From the NCBI GenBank assembly GCA_022768375.1, contig JALEMG010000011.1:1-51884 (forward strand): DNA of 51,884 bases, given 5' to 3'. Position 1 is the first letter of the stretch. The number at the start of each line of letters is the position of its first letter. The position numbers were made by a program, and so were the translations under genes. The notes under the pieces were generated by a model that worked only from the letters and a program-made list of their open reading frames with translations, was not told the origin of the DNA and ran no database searches. The DNA comes from Lentisphaeria bacterium (lineage in GTDB: Bacteria > Verrucomicrobiota > Lentisphaeria > Victivallales > Victivallaceae). Positions 27,093-36,125 of this stretch are shown here, piece after piece.

Positions 27093-27830
27093 ATGGACTA
27101 TTGTGGTGTTTTTGCTGTCGTTCCATGCTATAACGAAGGCCGCGTTATTGCGGAAACGTTACGGTCGTTGAGCAGGATTTGTCCCGGGATTCGGATCGTG
27201 GTGATCAACGACGGGTCGACGGATGACACCGCCTCGCGTCTGCGGTCCCTTGACATTGACGGAATGACGGTCATTGAGATGCCGGTCAATTCGGGGATCG
27301 GGAATGCGGTCCAGACGGGATTGATCTTTGCCCGTCGCAACGGCGCCGATTATGCCGTGAAATTCGACGGAGACGGTCAGCATTTGCCGGAGGAGATTGC
27401 CGCTTTGATGACTCCGCTGCTTGAGAAGCGGGCGGATCTCGTCATCGGATCGCGTTTCCTGAAAAAAAATGACGGGTTCCGTTCGACTTTTTTACGGCGT
27501 GTCGGGATAAAATTTTTCCGTTTTTTGAGCGTCGTGCTGACGGGGCACGTGATTACGGATACCACGAGCGGTTTCCGGGCGTACAATCGTCGGGCGCTTG
27601 ATTTTGCCGCGAAATATTACCCGTCGTTCGATTATCCGGAACCGGAGGAGGGCATCATGTTTTTGCGCAACGGATTGACCGTATCGGAAGTCGCGTGCAA
27701 AATGGCGGAGCGTCGGGCCGGGAAATCTTCCATCAGGCCGTTGCGCGCATGTTACTACATGGTGAAAGTTACGTTCGCAATGGTAATGGAACGGATGCGT
27801 CCCATGAAGACGGGAGAGGTGGAGATATGA
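27093..27830 (+). CDS. GT2 glycosyltransferase, polyprenyl-phosphate sugar synthase-like
   Basis: A 245-residue GT-A protein of the DPM1 type. FAVVPCYNEGRVIAETLRSL and VVINDGSTDDTA bind the nucleotide. The DxD is in VKFDGDGQHLPEE, and DTTSGFRAYNRRAL is typical of dolichyl/undecaprenyl-phosphate glycosyltransferases. No C-terminal membrane helix is seen. The stop overlaps the DUF2304 gene (ATGA), a pairing commonly found for this subfamily. It probably loads a sugar on undecaprenyl phosphate for the upstream GT39-type enzyme. Confidence 0.88.
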   Translation: MDYCGVFAVVPCYNEGRVIAETLRSLSRICPGIRIVVINDGSTDDTASRLRSLDIDGMTVIEMPVNSGIGNAVQTGLIFARRNGADYAVKFDGDGQHLPEEIAALMTPLLEKRADLVIGSRFLKKNDGFRSTFLRRVGIKFFRFLSVVLTGHVITDTTSGFRAYNRRALDFAAKYYPSFDYPEPEEGIMFLRNGLTVSEVACKMAERRAGKSSIRPLRACYYMVKVTFAMVMERMRPMKTGEVEI

Positions 27831-28174
27831 GTTCACTGAGTCAGATCGTTTCCCTTGTCGGCAGCGTCGCATTTTTACTGATGATCATTTACACGGTCTA
27901 CGCCGGAAAATTAAGGGAAGCCTATGCGATCATATGGTTGTTCAGCAGTCTTATGATGATCGTGATTTCCGTCTCGGAAACGCTTCTGAACTTTTTATCC
28001 AGAATGCTGGGCATACAAACGCCTGCTTTCGCCCTGCTGATCTGCATGCTGATGGGGATATTGCTGCTGTTGTTTCAAATTACGATCGTGATTTCCGAGC
28101 ACAACCAAAAAATCAATCGTCTGCTTCAGGAGGTTGCGTTGCTGCGGGCGGATCACCGCGAAGGTGACCGATGA
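27827..28174 (+). CDS. DUF2304 small membrane protein
   Basis: A 115-residue protein with three hydrophobic helices (VSLVGSVAFLLMIIYTVYA; YAIIWLFSSLMMIVISV; AFALLICMLMGILLLLFQI) and a charged coiled-coil tail (EHNQKINRLLQEVALLRADH). This is the DUF2304 pattern. Such proteins usually sit beside a GT2 enzyme and may tether it to the membrane. It has ATGA overlaps at both ends, and GGAGAT just before the ATG serves as its ribosome site. Confidence 0.85.
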   Translation: MSSLSQIVSLVGSVAFLLMIIYTVYAGKLREAYAIIWLFSSLMMIVISVSETLLNFLSRMLGIQTPAFALLICMLMGILLLLFQITIVISEHNQKINRLLQEVALLRADHREGDR

Positions 28175-29436
28175 AGATTTTCCGTACTTTCATCACCGGA
28201 AGTTTGATCACGTTTGCGGGCAATGGGATTTTGGGCCTGGTCAACTATTTTACGCGCAGGACCATGGTCACGCAGTTGACGGGGGAGGAATACGGACTTT
28301 TTTGGGGAGCGTTTTCCATGGTTTCGATCGCGACGGCGTTTGCCGATCTCGGTATCGTCAACGCCGGGGTCGTGCTGATTGCGGAGAAAGAGGACGCGAA
28401 GCGGGATGTTTTTTCCGCTTTGCTCATATTGAAATTGCTGACCGGGCTTGCCGTATGCGCGTTGTTCGTTGCGGCGAGGAATAAAATCGCGGAATACTAT
28501 CTCGGCGGCAATGGAGCGCTCATGGTTGCCGCTCTCGGCGGGTTTTCGGTGTTTTTCTTTCTGAGCAAGGCATGTGAATCCTATTGTTTCGGCAACAAAC
28601 GTTATTTCCCGTGGAGTGCATTTGGCTGTGTCACCGCCGGAATGGTTTTGTCTTTGATGATTCTGTGCGGCAGGAGCGCGGTCCGGGCCGCCGTGATCTA
28701 CATGCTGGCTTATGCGATTATTTTGCCGGTGCAGATCGGTTGGGTCTGCCGAGACGGAAATTTCGGACTGACGGCGAAAGTTCCGGCGGCGATATTTCGC
28801 AAGATATTCTCGCTCATCGGCGTTCTTGCTGTGATGAACAGCATTCAGGTGCTGTTGTTCAATATAGATTCCGTCCTCATAACATTTCTGATCGGCCCCC
28901 GGGAAACGGCGGTTTATAACGTTGCGCAGCCGATCACCCACTTGCTGCTTTCCGTCCTTGCTTTTTCCTCCGTTTTTTTGCCGATCGCAGTGGATCTCGT
29001 CGAACAATCGGAATACCGGCAGATCGTGAAATATATGTCATGGGGGCTGGTTATGACGCTGACGGCGCTGCCGGTGCTGTTCCTGACCCTGATCCGCTGG
29101 GGCAGAGAACTCATCGCCTTCTTTTTCAATTCGTCGTCATACGTTGAGGAGGCTGCGCTGGTGTTGCCGTGGCTGATGTGCGGATATCTGATGTTTGCCT
29201 TCGGCTCGTTTGTGACGCAGACGCTGATTGCCATGCGGGAGAAGGTGCTGCTGTTGGTGATTGCGTCGGGTACCGCGGGATGTGATCTGCTCATCATCTG
29301 CCCGCTGATCCGGATGTATCATGCCAGAGGTGCCGCGATTGCGACATGTATTGCGTATGGGATTTTTGCCATCTCCAGTTACGCCGTTTTTCTGGGGCGC
29401 AGTTTGAAGAGAGGACGTTTGGTGAAACTATCATGA
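28171..29436 (+). CDS. Polysaccharide flippase, Wzx/MATE-like
   Basis: A 421-residue protein with about twelve transmembrane segments, starting FITGSLITFAGNGILGLVNY and containing RTMVTQLTGEEYGLFWGAFS, as in O-antigen/oligosaccharide flippases. The Wzx role is moving undecaprenyl-linked oligosaccharide across the inner membrane. It sits in the middle of the glycosyltransferase block with four-base overlaps to both neighbours. The gene symbol wzx is plausible but not provable from sequence alone. Confidence 0.87.
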   Translation: MKIFRTFITGSLITFAGNGILGLVNYFTRRTMVTQLTGEEYGLFWGAFSMVSIATAFADLGIVNAGVVLIAEKEDAKRDVFSALLILKLLTGLAVCALFVAARNKIAEYYLGGNGALMVAALGGFSVFFFLSKACESYCFGNKRYFPWSAFGCVTAGMVLSLMILCGRSAVRAAVIYMLAYAIILPVQIGWVCRDGNFGLTAKVPAAIFRKIFSLIGVLAVMNSIQVLLFNIDSVLITFLIGPRETAVYNVAQPITHLLLSVLAFSSVFLPIAVDLVEQSEYRQIVKYMSWGLVMTLTALPVLFLTLIRWGRELIAFFFNSSSYVEEAALVLPWLMCGYLMFAFGSFVTQTLIAMREKVLLLVIASGTAGCDLLIICPLIRMYHARGAAIATCIAYGIFAISSYAVFLGRSLKRGRLVKLS

Positions 29437-29885
29437 AAAAAACGAAATTATTGCTGGTGGGAACCAGCGGAGGACATCTGACGGAAGTGTTGACGCTGTT
29501 TGAACCCGTTCCCAACGCGGAGATCATCGTTTTTTCCGAGCGGTCGGCCCGTTTGTCGGAGATATCCCATAAATCGTATTCCCTGAAGCGGAGCAGGAGT
29601 CAGATCCTGCACATGTTGTTTTCAACGCTCATGGCGCTTTATATCATTTTGAAGGAACGGCCGCAATGGGTTATCACGACGGGCGCGGAGATAGGGACCG
29701 CGGCGGTCATTGCCGGGAAAATTCTGTTCAGGAAGACCATTTTCGTTGAAACCGCATCGCGTTATCGAACCAAAACGGTCGCGGCAAGAATCTGTTATCC
29801 TCTGGTGGATAAATTCTATGTTCAGCAGAAAGAGGCTTTGGACATTTATGGCGGCAAGGCCGAGTATATAGGAGGGGTATTGTGA
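29433..29885 (+). CDS. Alg14/PssD-like membrane subunit of a UDP-sugar glycosyltransferase
   Basis: A 150-residue protein starting KTKLLLVGTSGGHLTEVLTL, the Gly-rich motif of Alg14/PssD/EpsE proteins. A hydrophobic membrane-contact segment follows (ILHMLFSTLMALYIIL), then WVITTGAEIGTAAVIAGKIL. It corresponds to the acceptor and membrane half of a split GT-B enzyme; the Alg13-like donor half is encoded next, overlapping by four bases. The ATG overlaps the flippase stop. Confidence 0.87.
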   Translation: MKKTKLLLVGTSGGHLTEVLTLFEPVPNAEIIVFSERSARLSEISHKSYSLKRSRSQILHMLFSTLMALYIILKERPQWVITTGAEIGTAAVIAGKILFRKTIFVETASRYRTKTVAARICYPLVDKFYVQQKEALDIYGGKAEYIGGVL

Positions 29886-30355
29886 TTTTTGCGACATTCG
29901 GAACCGCGGCGCCGTTTCCCAGATTGCTGAAAAGGTTGGACGAACTCGCCGAGGCCAGCGGCATGGAGTTTATCGTCCAAACCGGGACCACGCCCATGAG
30001 TGGCAGGTACTGCCGCATGTTTGACTACAAGGCATCGCTCACGGAATATTTTGAAAGGGCGGATTTTGTCATCTCGCATGCCGGACTGGGGACTCCGATG
30101 GAGTTGCTGCGCATGAGGAAGTCATTTATTGTCGTTCCGCGCCTGGCGCGCTATGCCGAGCACACGAATGACCATCAAATCGAAATCAGTGAGATGCTGC
30201 ACCGGAAGTACGGCGTGCAGTATTTTTTGGATGTGGAAAAAATATCCGTGGAGATGTTGAAAAACCCCCCGGAACCTTATCCCTTCAGCGATGAACCGCT
30301 GATTCTGTTTCACAAGAATATCGAAAAGGTCATTCATGGAGATGTCGGCTGTTGA
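29882..30355 (+). CDS. Alg13/PssE-like catalytic subunit of a UDP-sugar glycosyltransferase
   Basis: A 157-residue GT28 C-terminal domain protein. MIFATFGTAAPFPRLLKRLD begins the fold, and DFVISHAGLGTPMELLRMRK with FIVVPRLARYAEHTNDHQ is the donor-binding HAGxG...E..H..DHQ region. The start is GTG at 29882, overlapping the Alg14-like gene as GTGA, with GGAGGGG upstream. The two subunits should form one active transferase, as in PssD/PssE or Cps14F/G. The donor sugar (glucuronate or galactose in known cases) is not determined. Confidence 0.87.
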   Translation: MIFATFGTAAPFPRLLKRLDELAEASGMEFIVQTGTTPMSGRYCRMFDYKASLTEYFERADFVISHAGLGTPMELLRMRKSFIVVPRLARYAEHTNDHQIEISEMLHRKYGVQYFLDVEKISVEMLKNPPEPYPFSDEPLILFHKNIEKVIHGDVGC

Positions 30356-31142
30356 CCGGGATGCGAAACTGACTTTGGCAATATGCGCCTATAAGGACAA
30401 TCCGTTTCTGGAGGATGCGGTCGTTTCGGCGAAACGGCAAACGGTTCCGGTTCATGTTGTCATTGCGACATCCACTCCGTCGGATTATATCCGGCGCATT
30501 GCCGAACGCCACGAGGTTGCCTGCCTTGAACATGCCGGTTCCGGGATTGCCTCGGACTGGAGTTTCGCCATCTCGGATGTCAGGACACCGTATGCCACGA
30601 TCGCGCATCAGGATGACATCTATTTTCCCCGTTATGCGGAAAAGGTGATCGAAGGATTTCAGAAGGCCCATGAGCCGCTGATCGCATTTACGGACTACTG
30701 CGATTTGACGTCGGACGGAAAATATCATGCGCACCGGCTTTATTTGTGGATCAAACGTTTTCTCCTGTGGTCGTTTTATCTGAAACACATTCACCGTTCC
30801 AGATTTTGGAAACGTATGCCGCTCATTTTCGGGAATGCGGTCTCATGCCCCACCGTCAGTTTTAATATGCGGAAACTGGGGCGGGTGACTTTCGATCATT
30901 CATTCAGCGTCAACCTGGATTGGGCCCAATGGCTTGCTTTGGCGGACCAGCCGGGCGAATTCGTATTCGTTCCGCATGTGTTGGTTGCTCACCGCATCGG
31001 GGAATCCATGGAAACCGCGAAGGCGATCATGGATAACCGGCGATATCAGGAGGATTTTCGGATATTTGAGAGCATCTGGGGCGGAAAAATGGCCGCGATG
31101 ATCATGAAATTTTACCGATTGGCCTATGGTTCAAACGCATGA
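30336..31142 (+). CDS. GT2-family glycosyltransferase
   Basis: A 268-residue GT-A-like protein. The start KLTLAICAYKDNPFLEDAVV is followed by HVVIATSTPSDYI, an acidic ATIAHQDDIYFPRYA (His-Gln-Asp-Asp in the DxD position), and FGNAVSCPTVSFNMRKLG, common in rhamnosyl/galactosyl transferases. The start codon overlaps the preceding gene by 20 bases; an alternative ATG lies six bases later. It is the last gene of the tightly packed AT-richer block. A rhamnosyl donor fits the rml operon upstream but is inferred. Confidence 0.8.
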   Translation: MEMSAVDRDAKLTLAICAYKDNPFLEDAVVSAKRQTVPVHVVIATSTPSDYIRRIAERHEVACLEHAGSGIASDWSFAISDVRTPYATIAHQDDIYFPRYAEKVIEGFQKAHEPLIAFTDYCDLTSDGKYHAHRLYLWIKRFLLWSFYLKHIHRSRFWKRMPLIFGNAVSCPTVSFNMRKLGRVTFDHSFSVNLDWAQWLALADQPGEFVFVPHVLVAHRIGESMETAKAIMDNRRYQEDFRIFESIWGGKMAAMIMKFYRLAYGSNA

Positions 31143-31388
31143 TTTCCGGGAATCGGGAGATAACCGTCGATGAGACGAAAATCACCATTTTATCCCGGGC
31201 GTTGCGCGGGATATGAAACATTACCGAACGATTCGGGGTGCCCGCAGATCGACCGGAAAACTTCGGGCGAGTACGGTCCGGACGATTCGATTTTTGTCGA
31301 TTACGCCCATTCCCGCCGGGCGCGGCGATTCAGTCGGCGATTCGCCGAAGTGCTCACGGGTGGAAATGATTGAACACAGGGGGATGAT

Positions 31389-32333
31389 ATGGAGCAACAG
31401 GTCGTGCGGTTTCCCGCGTTGGCGGGCAAAAAAGTGTTTCTCACCGGAGGGACCGGTTTTTTCGGGCAGAGCATTCTGGACCTGCTGAATGACGGATGGC
31501 TTCCGGAGACGGAATTTACCATTCTGTCCCGGCATCCGGAGCGGTTTCTTGCCGGGCACCCGGAGTTTTCCCGGCTGTCCCGGGTTCGGTTCCTCGCCGG
31601 AGACGTTCGGGATTTCGTTTTTCCGGCGGAGAAGTTCGACTGCGTCATCCACGCGGCGACGCCGGCGGTGACCACCCTGCCGCCGGGGGAGATGCGGGAA
31701 ATCATTCTGGACGGTATGAGCCGCGTTCTGCGTTTTGCCGCAAAATGCGGCGCGGAACGGATGCTTTTTACCAGCAGCGGCGCGGTTTACGGACCGCAGG
31801 CGCCGGAAGTGCGCCGGATATCGGAAACATGTTCCTGCCGCCCGGTGACGGAATACGGTATCGCCAAGTTGGAAGCGGAAGTCATGGGCCTGCGTTCGGG
31901 CATTGATTTGCGGATCGCCCGCTGTTTCGCTTTCGTCGGGCCCCGGCTGAATCGGGACATTCACTTCGCCATTGGGAATTTCATGCGTGATGCGCTGAAG
32001 GGAGACGATATCGTCATTCGAGGCGACGGCACCCCGTACCGTTCCTATTTGTACGCCGACGATCTGGTGGAATGGCTTTTTACGATTTTGGATCGGGGAA
32101 AACCCGGGAGAGCGTACAATGTCGGTTCCCCGGAAGAAATTTCCATCGCGGATTTGGCGCGGCGGGTTGCCGCCGGATTCTCTCCCGCTCCCGCGGTCCG
32201 GGTGTTGGGGGTCCCGCGCGCGGGGGCGGTCCCGGAGCGCTATGTGCCCGATGTTTCCCGAGCGGAGGCGGAACTCGGATTGCGCGTCCGGGTCCCGCTG
32301 GATGAGGCCATTGCCCGGAGTTGCGGCCGGTGA
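31389..32333 (+). CDS. NAD-dependent epimerase/dehydratase (extended SDR)
   Basis: A 314-residue protein with KVFLTGGTGFFGQSILDLL (NAD motif), CVIHAATPAVTT, FTSSGAVYGPQAP, YGIAKLEAE (Tyr-x3-Lys) and RCFAFVGPRLNRD. It resembles sugar-nucleotide SDR enzymes such as CDP- or dTDP-sugar reductases and epimerases; the exact reaction is unclear. The preceding 246 bases (31143-31388) contain no convincing gene. GC is higher again than in the glycosyltransferase block. GGGGGA precedes the ATG. Confidence 0.85.
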   Translation: MEQQVVRFPALAGKKVFLTGGTGFFGQSILDLLNDGWLPETEFTILSRHPERFLAGHPEFSRLSRVRFLAGDVRDFVFPAEKFDCVIHAATPAVTTLPPGEMREIILDGMSRVLRFAAKCGAERMLFTSSGAVYGPQAPEVRRISETCSCRPVTEYGIAKLEAEVMGLRSGIDLRIARCFAFVGPRLNRDIHFAIGNFMRDALKGDDIVIRGDGTPYRSYLYADDLVEWLFTILDRGKPGRAYNVGSPEEISIADLARRVAAGFSPAPAVRVLGVPRAGAVPERYVPDVSRAEAELGLRVRVPLDEAIARSCGR

Positions 32334-33106
32334 ACCCGTTTCGCATATTCCGGAGACGACTGCGCCGACTGATTTGTCTGGCGTCGGCATTGCTCCTTTT
32401 CGGGCTGTCGGCGGCGGAGATCGTGCGGCCGGAGGCGTTGATTTTCGGTTTGCCCGGAGAACCGGACCAACTGCTGATCCGGCGGGGATTTACCGTCGGA
32501 TACAGTTATCAGCATCGTCAGGCCGCGTGGGTGAGTTACATTCTGACCGCTTCGCGGGTCAGCGACGGCAAAGTGCCCCGTTCCGGCAAGTTTCAAGTCG
32601 ACCCGGATATCGCATTCCGGCCGGTCTCTCCCCGGGATTACGCTCGGACCGGATATGACCGGGGGCATCTGGCGCCGGCGGCGGATATGGCGTATGCGGA
32701 GGAGACGATGATCCAGTCGTTCTGGATGAGCAATATTTCCCCGCAACTGCCCGGGTGCAACCGGGGGATTTGGAAGCGGCTGGAAATCAAGGTGCGGCAA
32801 TGGGCGGAGGAGGAGGGGAAACTTTGTGTCATCACCGGTCCGATTTTTTCCGCCGACGCTTCGACGATGGGGCGTGCGGCGGTCCCGGTGCCGGAAGCGT
32901 TCTTCAAAGTGGTTTGGGACATGACGCCGCCGGAGAAAATGATCGCGTTCATCATTCCCAACGCGCCGTCCAAAAAGCAGCCGGCCGCGTTTGTGGTCTC
33001 GGTGGATCGGGTGGAGGAATTGACCGGGTTCGACTTTTTCCGGGAGATGGAGGACGAACGGGAAAACCGTCTGGAAAGGGACGCGGACATCCGCGCGTGG
33101 CGCTGA
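32330..33106 (+). CDS. DNA/RNA non-specific endonuclease (NucA/NucG type), exported
   Basis: A 258-residue beta-beta-alpha-metal nuclease. A hydrophobic N-terminal segment (LICLASALLLFGLSAAE) looks like a signal peptide. The catalytic DRGHLAPAADM motif (DRGH) is followed by SNISPQLPGCNRGIW with the metal-binding Asn. The C-terminal GPIF and FKVVW segments also fit. GTG at 32330 overlaps the SDR stop and has CGGAG upstream; an in-frame TTG at 32321 is too close to that site. Probable role is extracellular or periplasmic nucleic-acid degradation. Confidence 0.9.
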   Translation: MNPFRIFRRRLRRLICLASALLLFGLSAAEIVRPEALIFGLPGEPDQLLIRRGFTVGYSYQHRQAAWVSYILTASRVSDGKVPRSGKFQVDPDIAFRPVSPRDYARTGYDRGHLAPAADMAYAEETMIQSFWMSNISPQLPGCNRGIWKRLEIKVRQWAEEEGKLCVITGPIFSADASTMGRAAVPVPEAFFKVVWDMTPPEKMIAFIIPNAPSKKQPAAFVVSVDRVEELTGFDFFREMEDERENRLERDADIRAWR

Positions 33107-33112
33107 CGGATT

Positions 33113-34003
33113 TTACTGCTGGACCGCGAGTTGTCCCTCCCTTCCGGGAAAGGCGCAAAGTTTCATGACGCCGTCCGGCGCGGTGTCCCGCACTTCCGCC
33201 GCGATCTCGCCCAGCGGCACGACCCGATAGCCCTCACGGAGCACCGCGGTCAGATAACGGTCGAACTGCGCCGCGCACCGCCCGCCCTCGGCCTCGGCAT
33301 GGATGGTCAGGACGTTGAGCGTATCCGGTTTCAGCAGAGAGAGTTGAAATTCGTTGTAGGTCTCGTCGGTGACGCCGTCCCGCCCCAGCACCTCGTCATA
33401 GGTCGGCAGCGTCACCGGGATCTGCAGTTGCGGAAGTTTCTCTCCCCCGACCACCGGATAAAAAGGCGCGCGGCCCCGGCAGTCGCTGTTGTAGGCAAAC
33501 GGGTACTCCGCTTTGATTTTCAGCAGTCGGTCGTTGGTGCGCCAGCCCGGGGCGGCGCTGGTGGCGACCGGAGAACCGAGGATGGCGGTGAGCGTTTCCA
33601 TGCCCCGGCCGATCTCCCGGCGCATGGCCGTTTCGCTCATCGCATCCAGTTTGGCCTGCGCGAAATGATGATCGTAGGCGTGAAACCCGCCCTCGTGACC
33701 GGCTTGGACGGCGGCGCGCATGGCGTCGCCGTGGTGTTTGCCGATGCCCGGACCGGGCCATGCGGTGCCCATCAGGATGATCTCGGGACCGTAAAGGCCG
33801 GCGGCGTTGGTGCGGAGCATTTTCCACAGAAATGCGGGCTTCAGCAGCCGCCACAGATGCCGCCCCATGTTGTCCGGGCCGACGGAGAAGTAGAACGTTC
33901 CCCGCACCTTATGGGCATCCAGAATCCCGCACAGATTGGGCACACCGCGCCCGGTCCCGCGAAAAGTGTCCACGTCGATGCGGAGGGCCAGCGTCTTACG
34001 CAT
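33113..34003 (-). CDS. arnD: 4-deoxy-4-formamido-L-arabinose-phosphoundecaprenol deformylase
   Basis: A 296-residue NodB-type deacetylase. The start TLALRIDVDTFRGTGRGVPN has the catalytic/metal Asp pair of ArnD. GTFYFSVGPDNMGRHLWRLL and KMLRTNAAGLYGPEIILMGT are ArnD-specific. GFHAYDHHFAQAKLD holds the metal-binding histidines, and VLTIHAEAEG the last His. It removes the formyl group from undecaprenyl-phosphate-Ara4FN before transfer to lipid A. It follows arnA after three bases and converges on the nuclease gene. ArnB, ArnC and ArnT are not in the window. Confidence 0.95.
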   Translation of the reverse strand: MRKTLALRIDVDTFRGTGRGVPNLCGILDAHKVRGTFYFSVGPDNMGRHLWRLLKPAFLWKMLRTNAAGLYGPEIILMGTAWPGPGIGKHHGDAMRAAVQAGHEGGFHAYDHHFAQAKLDAMSETAMRREIGRGMETLTAILGSPVATSAAPGWRTNDRLLKIKAEYPFAYNSDCRGRAPFYPVVGGEKLPQLQIPVTLPTYDEVLGRDGVTDETYNEFQLSLLKPDTLNVLTIHAEAEGGRCAAQFDRYLTAVLREGYRVVPLGEIAAEVRDTAPDGVMKLCAFPGREGQLAVQQ

Positions 34004-34006
34004 GGA

Positions 34007-35998
34007 TCACCGCTTGAACTCGCCGGACTTGATCGCTTCGCGGAGGAAGAAATCCAGCGTGGTCTCGATGGATTTCTCCAGCGTGATTTTCGGTTCCCAA
34101 CCGAGGAGTTTTTTCGCGTTGCGGATGCTGGGCACCCGGTGCTGCACGTCCTGATAACCTTTGCCGTAGAAGGATCCGGACTCGACCACGAGGAACCCGG
34201 CGAAAGGCGGGAACTCCTTGCGCAGGGGATGCCCGTCGAATTTTTCGACCAGCATTTCCGCCATTTCCCGGATACTGGCCTCGTTTGTCGGATTGCCGAT
34301 GTTGATGATCTTGCCGTCGCAGACGCCGTCCTTGTTCTCGATGATGCGGAAAAGCGCTTCCACGCCTTCGGAGATGTCCACGAAGCATCGTTTTTGTTCG
34401 CCGCCGTCGATCAACTGGATGGGCGAACCCTGCACCAGATTGAGAATGAGTTGGGTAATGGCGCGGCTGCTGCCGATCCGAGCGCTGGTCAGGCTGTCCA
34501 GACGCGGTCCGATCCAGTTGAAGGGACGGAACAGCGTGAAGCGCAACTGCCCTTTGGCGCCGTAGGCCCAGATGACCCGGTCCAGCAACTGCTTGCAGGT
34601 GGAGTAGATCCAGCGCTGCATATGGATGGGGCCGGTGACGAGTTTGGAATTGTCCTCGTCGAACTGGGGGTCTTCGCACATGCCGTAAACTTCGCTGGTG
34701 GAGGGGAAGATGATCCTTTTATTATACTTGACGCAGTAGCGGACGATCCGGAGGTTCTCCTCGAAGTCCAGTTCAAAGACCCGCAGGGGATTGCGGGTGT
34801 ACTCGATCGGAGTGGCGATGGCCACCAGCGGCAGGACGATGTCGCATTTGCGGATGTGGTATTCGATCCATTCCCGGTGGATCGAGATGTCGCCCTCGCG
34901 GAAGTTGAATCCGGGCCGGTTGAGCAGATGATCGATGTAATTGCTCCTCAGGTCGAGGCCGTAGACCTCGTACTCGCCGCTCTGGAGCAGCCGCTCGCTG
35001 ATCCAACTGCCGATGAAGCCGTTGACGCCGAGGATGAGCACGCTCTTTTTCCGGGCGGCGGCTTTCAGTTTTTTCGGGTCGGAGTTCCACGTCATATTGG
35101 GGACGATCCGCCCTTCCGCGGCCAGTTGCTCGCCGGTCTGGTAGATGCCGTTGGCAAACTCGGCGGCGGTGATTTTGAGCGCATCCTTGCCGCAGGAGAC
35201 GACCAGCGGCGCGGCGGAGAGGACCGTGCCGGGCGCGGCGGATTTGGCGGCGGCGACTTTTTCCGCCGCCCAGATGAAGCATTTCCGGTCGCCCAGAAAA
35301 CTGAACGCGCCGGGATAGGGCCGGGTCACCGCCCGGACGAGGTTGCGGATCTCGTCGGCGCTTTTATTCCAGTCGATTTCGCCGTCCGCCGGTTTGCGGC
35401 CGTGGAAGTATGTCGCCTGCGAATCGTCCTGCGCCCGCCGGGGCGCGGTGCCGTTTTTCAGCAGCGGCAGGGTCTTTTTCAGCATGGTGTGCGCCGCCGC
35501 GACCGCTTTGTCGAAAACACTTTTCGCGGTGTCATCATCGGAAATGGGAAATTTCTCCTGCGCGATGATGTCGCCGGCGTCGGGGGAAGTCGTCATGTAG
35601 TGCAGCGTCACGCCGGTTTCCTTTTCCCCGTTGAGGATCGCCCAGTTGATGGGCACCCGGCCCCGGTATTTCGGCAGCAGCGAACCGTGGAGATTGACAC
35701 AGCCTTTGGCGGGGATGGCCAGCAGTTCCCGCTTCAGCAGATTGCGGTAATAGAAACTGAAAATGAAATCCGGCTGCATCGCTTGGATACGCCCGATCCA
35801 GATGGGGTGATTCACGTCCTCCGGCGCGTAGACCGGAATGCCCCGGGACCCGGCGAATTCCGCCACGGAATCGAACCAGATGTTTTCATTCGGGTTGTCC
35901 CGGTGGGTGAATACGGCGCTGATCTCAAAACCGGCATCCAGCAGTTCCGCGATTCCGGCGCATCCCATATTGTGATAGGCAAGCACGACACATTTCAT
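34007..35998 (-). CDS. arnA: Bifunctional UDP-Ara4N formyltransferase / UDP-glucuronate oxidative decarboxylase
   Basis: A 663-residue two-domain enzyme of the Ara4N pathway. Domain 1 (about 1-305) is the formyltransferase, with [20 protein letters not shown] and SPDAGDI. Domain 2 (about 315-663) is the SDR decarboxylase, with [46 protein letters not shown] (Tyr-x3-Lys) and [13 protein letters not shown]. Length equals E. coli ArnA. AAGGAAA precedes the ATG; the promoter is at 36060-36088. Ara4N on lipid A lowers negative charge and gives resistance to cationic peptides. Confidence 0.96.
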   Translation of the reverse strand: MKCVVLAYHNMGCAGIAELLDAGFEISAVFTHRDNPNENIWFDSVAEFAGSRGIPVYAPEDVNHPIWIGRIQAMQPDFIFSFYYRNLLKRELLAIPAKGCVNLHGSLLPKYRGRVPINWAILNGEKETGVTLHYMTTSPDAGDIIAQEKFPISDDDTAKSVFDKAVAAAHTMLKKTLPLLKNGTAPRRAQDDSQATYFHGRKPADGEIDWNKSADEIRNLVRAVTRPYPGAFSFLGDRKCFIWAAEKVAAAKSAAPGTVLSAAPLVVSCGKDALKITAAEFANGIYQTGEQLAAEGRIVPNMTWNSDPKKLKAAARKKSVLILGVNGFIGSWISERLLQSGEYEVYGLDLRSNYIDHLLNRPGFNFREGDISIHREWIEYHIRKCDIVLPLVAIATPIEYTRNPLRVFELDFEENLRIVRYCVKYNKRIIFPSTSEVYGMCEDPQFDEDNSKLVTGPIHMQRWIYSTCKQLLDRVIWAYGAKGQLRFTLFRPFNWIGPRLDSLTSARIGSSRAITQLILNLVQGSPIQLIDGGEQKRCFVDISEGVEALFRIIENKDGVCDGKIINIGNPTNEASIREMAEMLVEKFDGHPLRKEFPPFAGFLVVESGSFYGKGYQDVQHRVPSIRNAKKLLGWEPKITLEKSIETTLDFFLREAIKSGEFKR

Positions 35999-36059
35999 AG
36001 CGGATATTTCCTTATTGTAGTTGGGTATTCCGTTTCAAACCTCACAAGAAACACGGAGT

Positions 36060-36088
36060 AATATAACCTCTGATCGTGCTTTTTTCCA
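36060..36088 (-). promoter_or_regulatory. Promoter of arnA-arnD
   Basis: On the reverse strand TGGAAA (36083-36088) and TATATT (36060-36065) are spaced by 17 bases, about 60 bases before the arnA ATG. Confidence 0.6.
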
Positions 36089-36125
36089 GCGCCGGGAACA
36101 AAAAAGCGCGCGAATCCGGCGAAAA

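Noticed and set aside
31170..31373. A 67-codon frame before the SDR gene
   Set aside because: There is no ribosome site, the composition is irregular and another frame overlaps it, so it is likely a chance frame in a border scar.
5581..36045. Shared 14-mer GTTTCAAACCTCAC at 5581-5594 and 36032-36045 as a dispersed repeat
   Set aside because: A few 14-base matches are expected by chance in a 52 kb sequence, and the flanks do not match.
33131..36061. A 976-codon forward frame over arnD and arnA
   Set aside because: It runs antisense to two genes with full catalytic motifs and has low-complexity composition, so it is a shadow.
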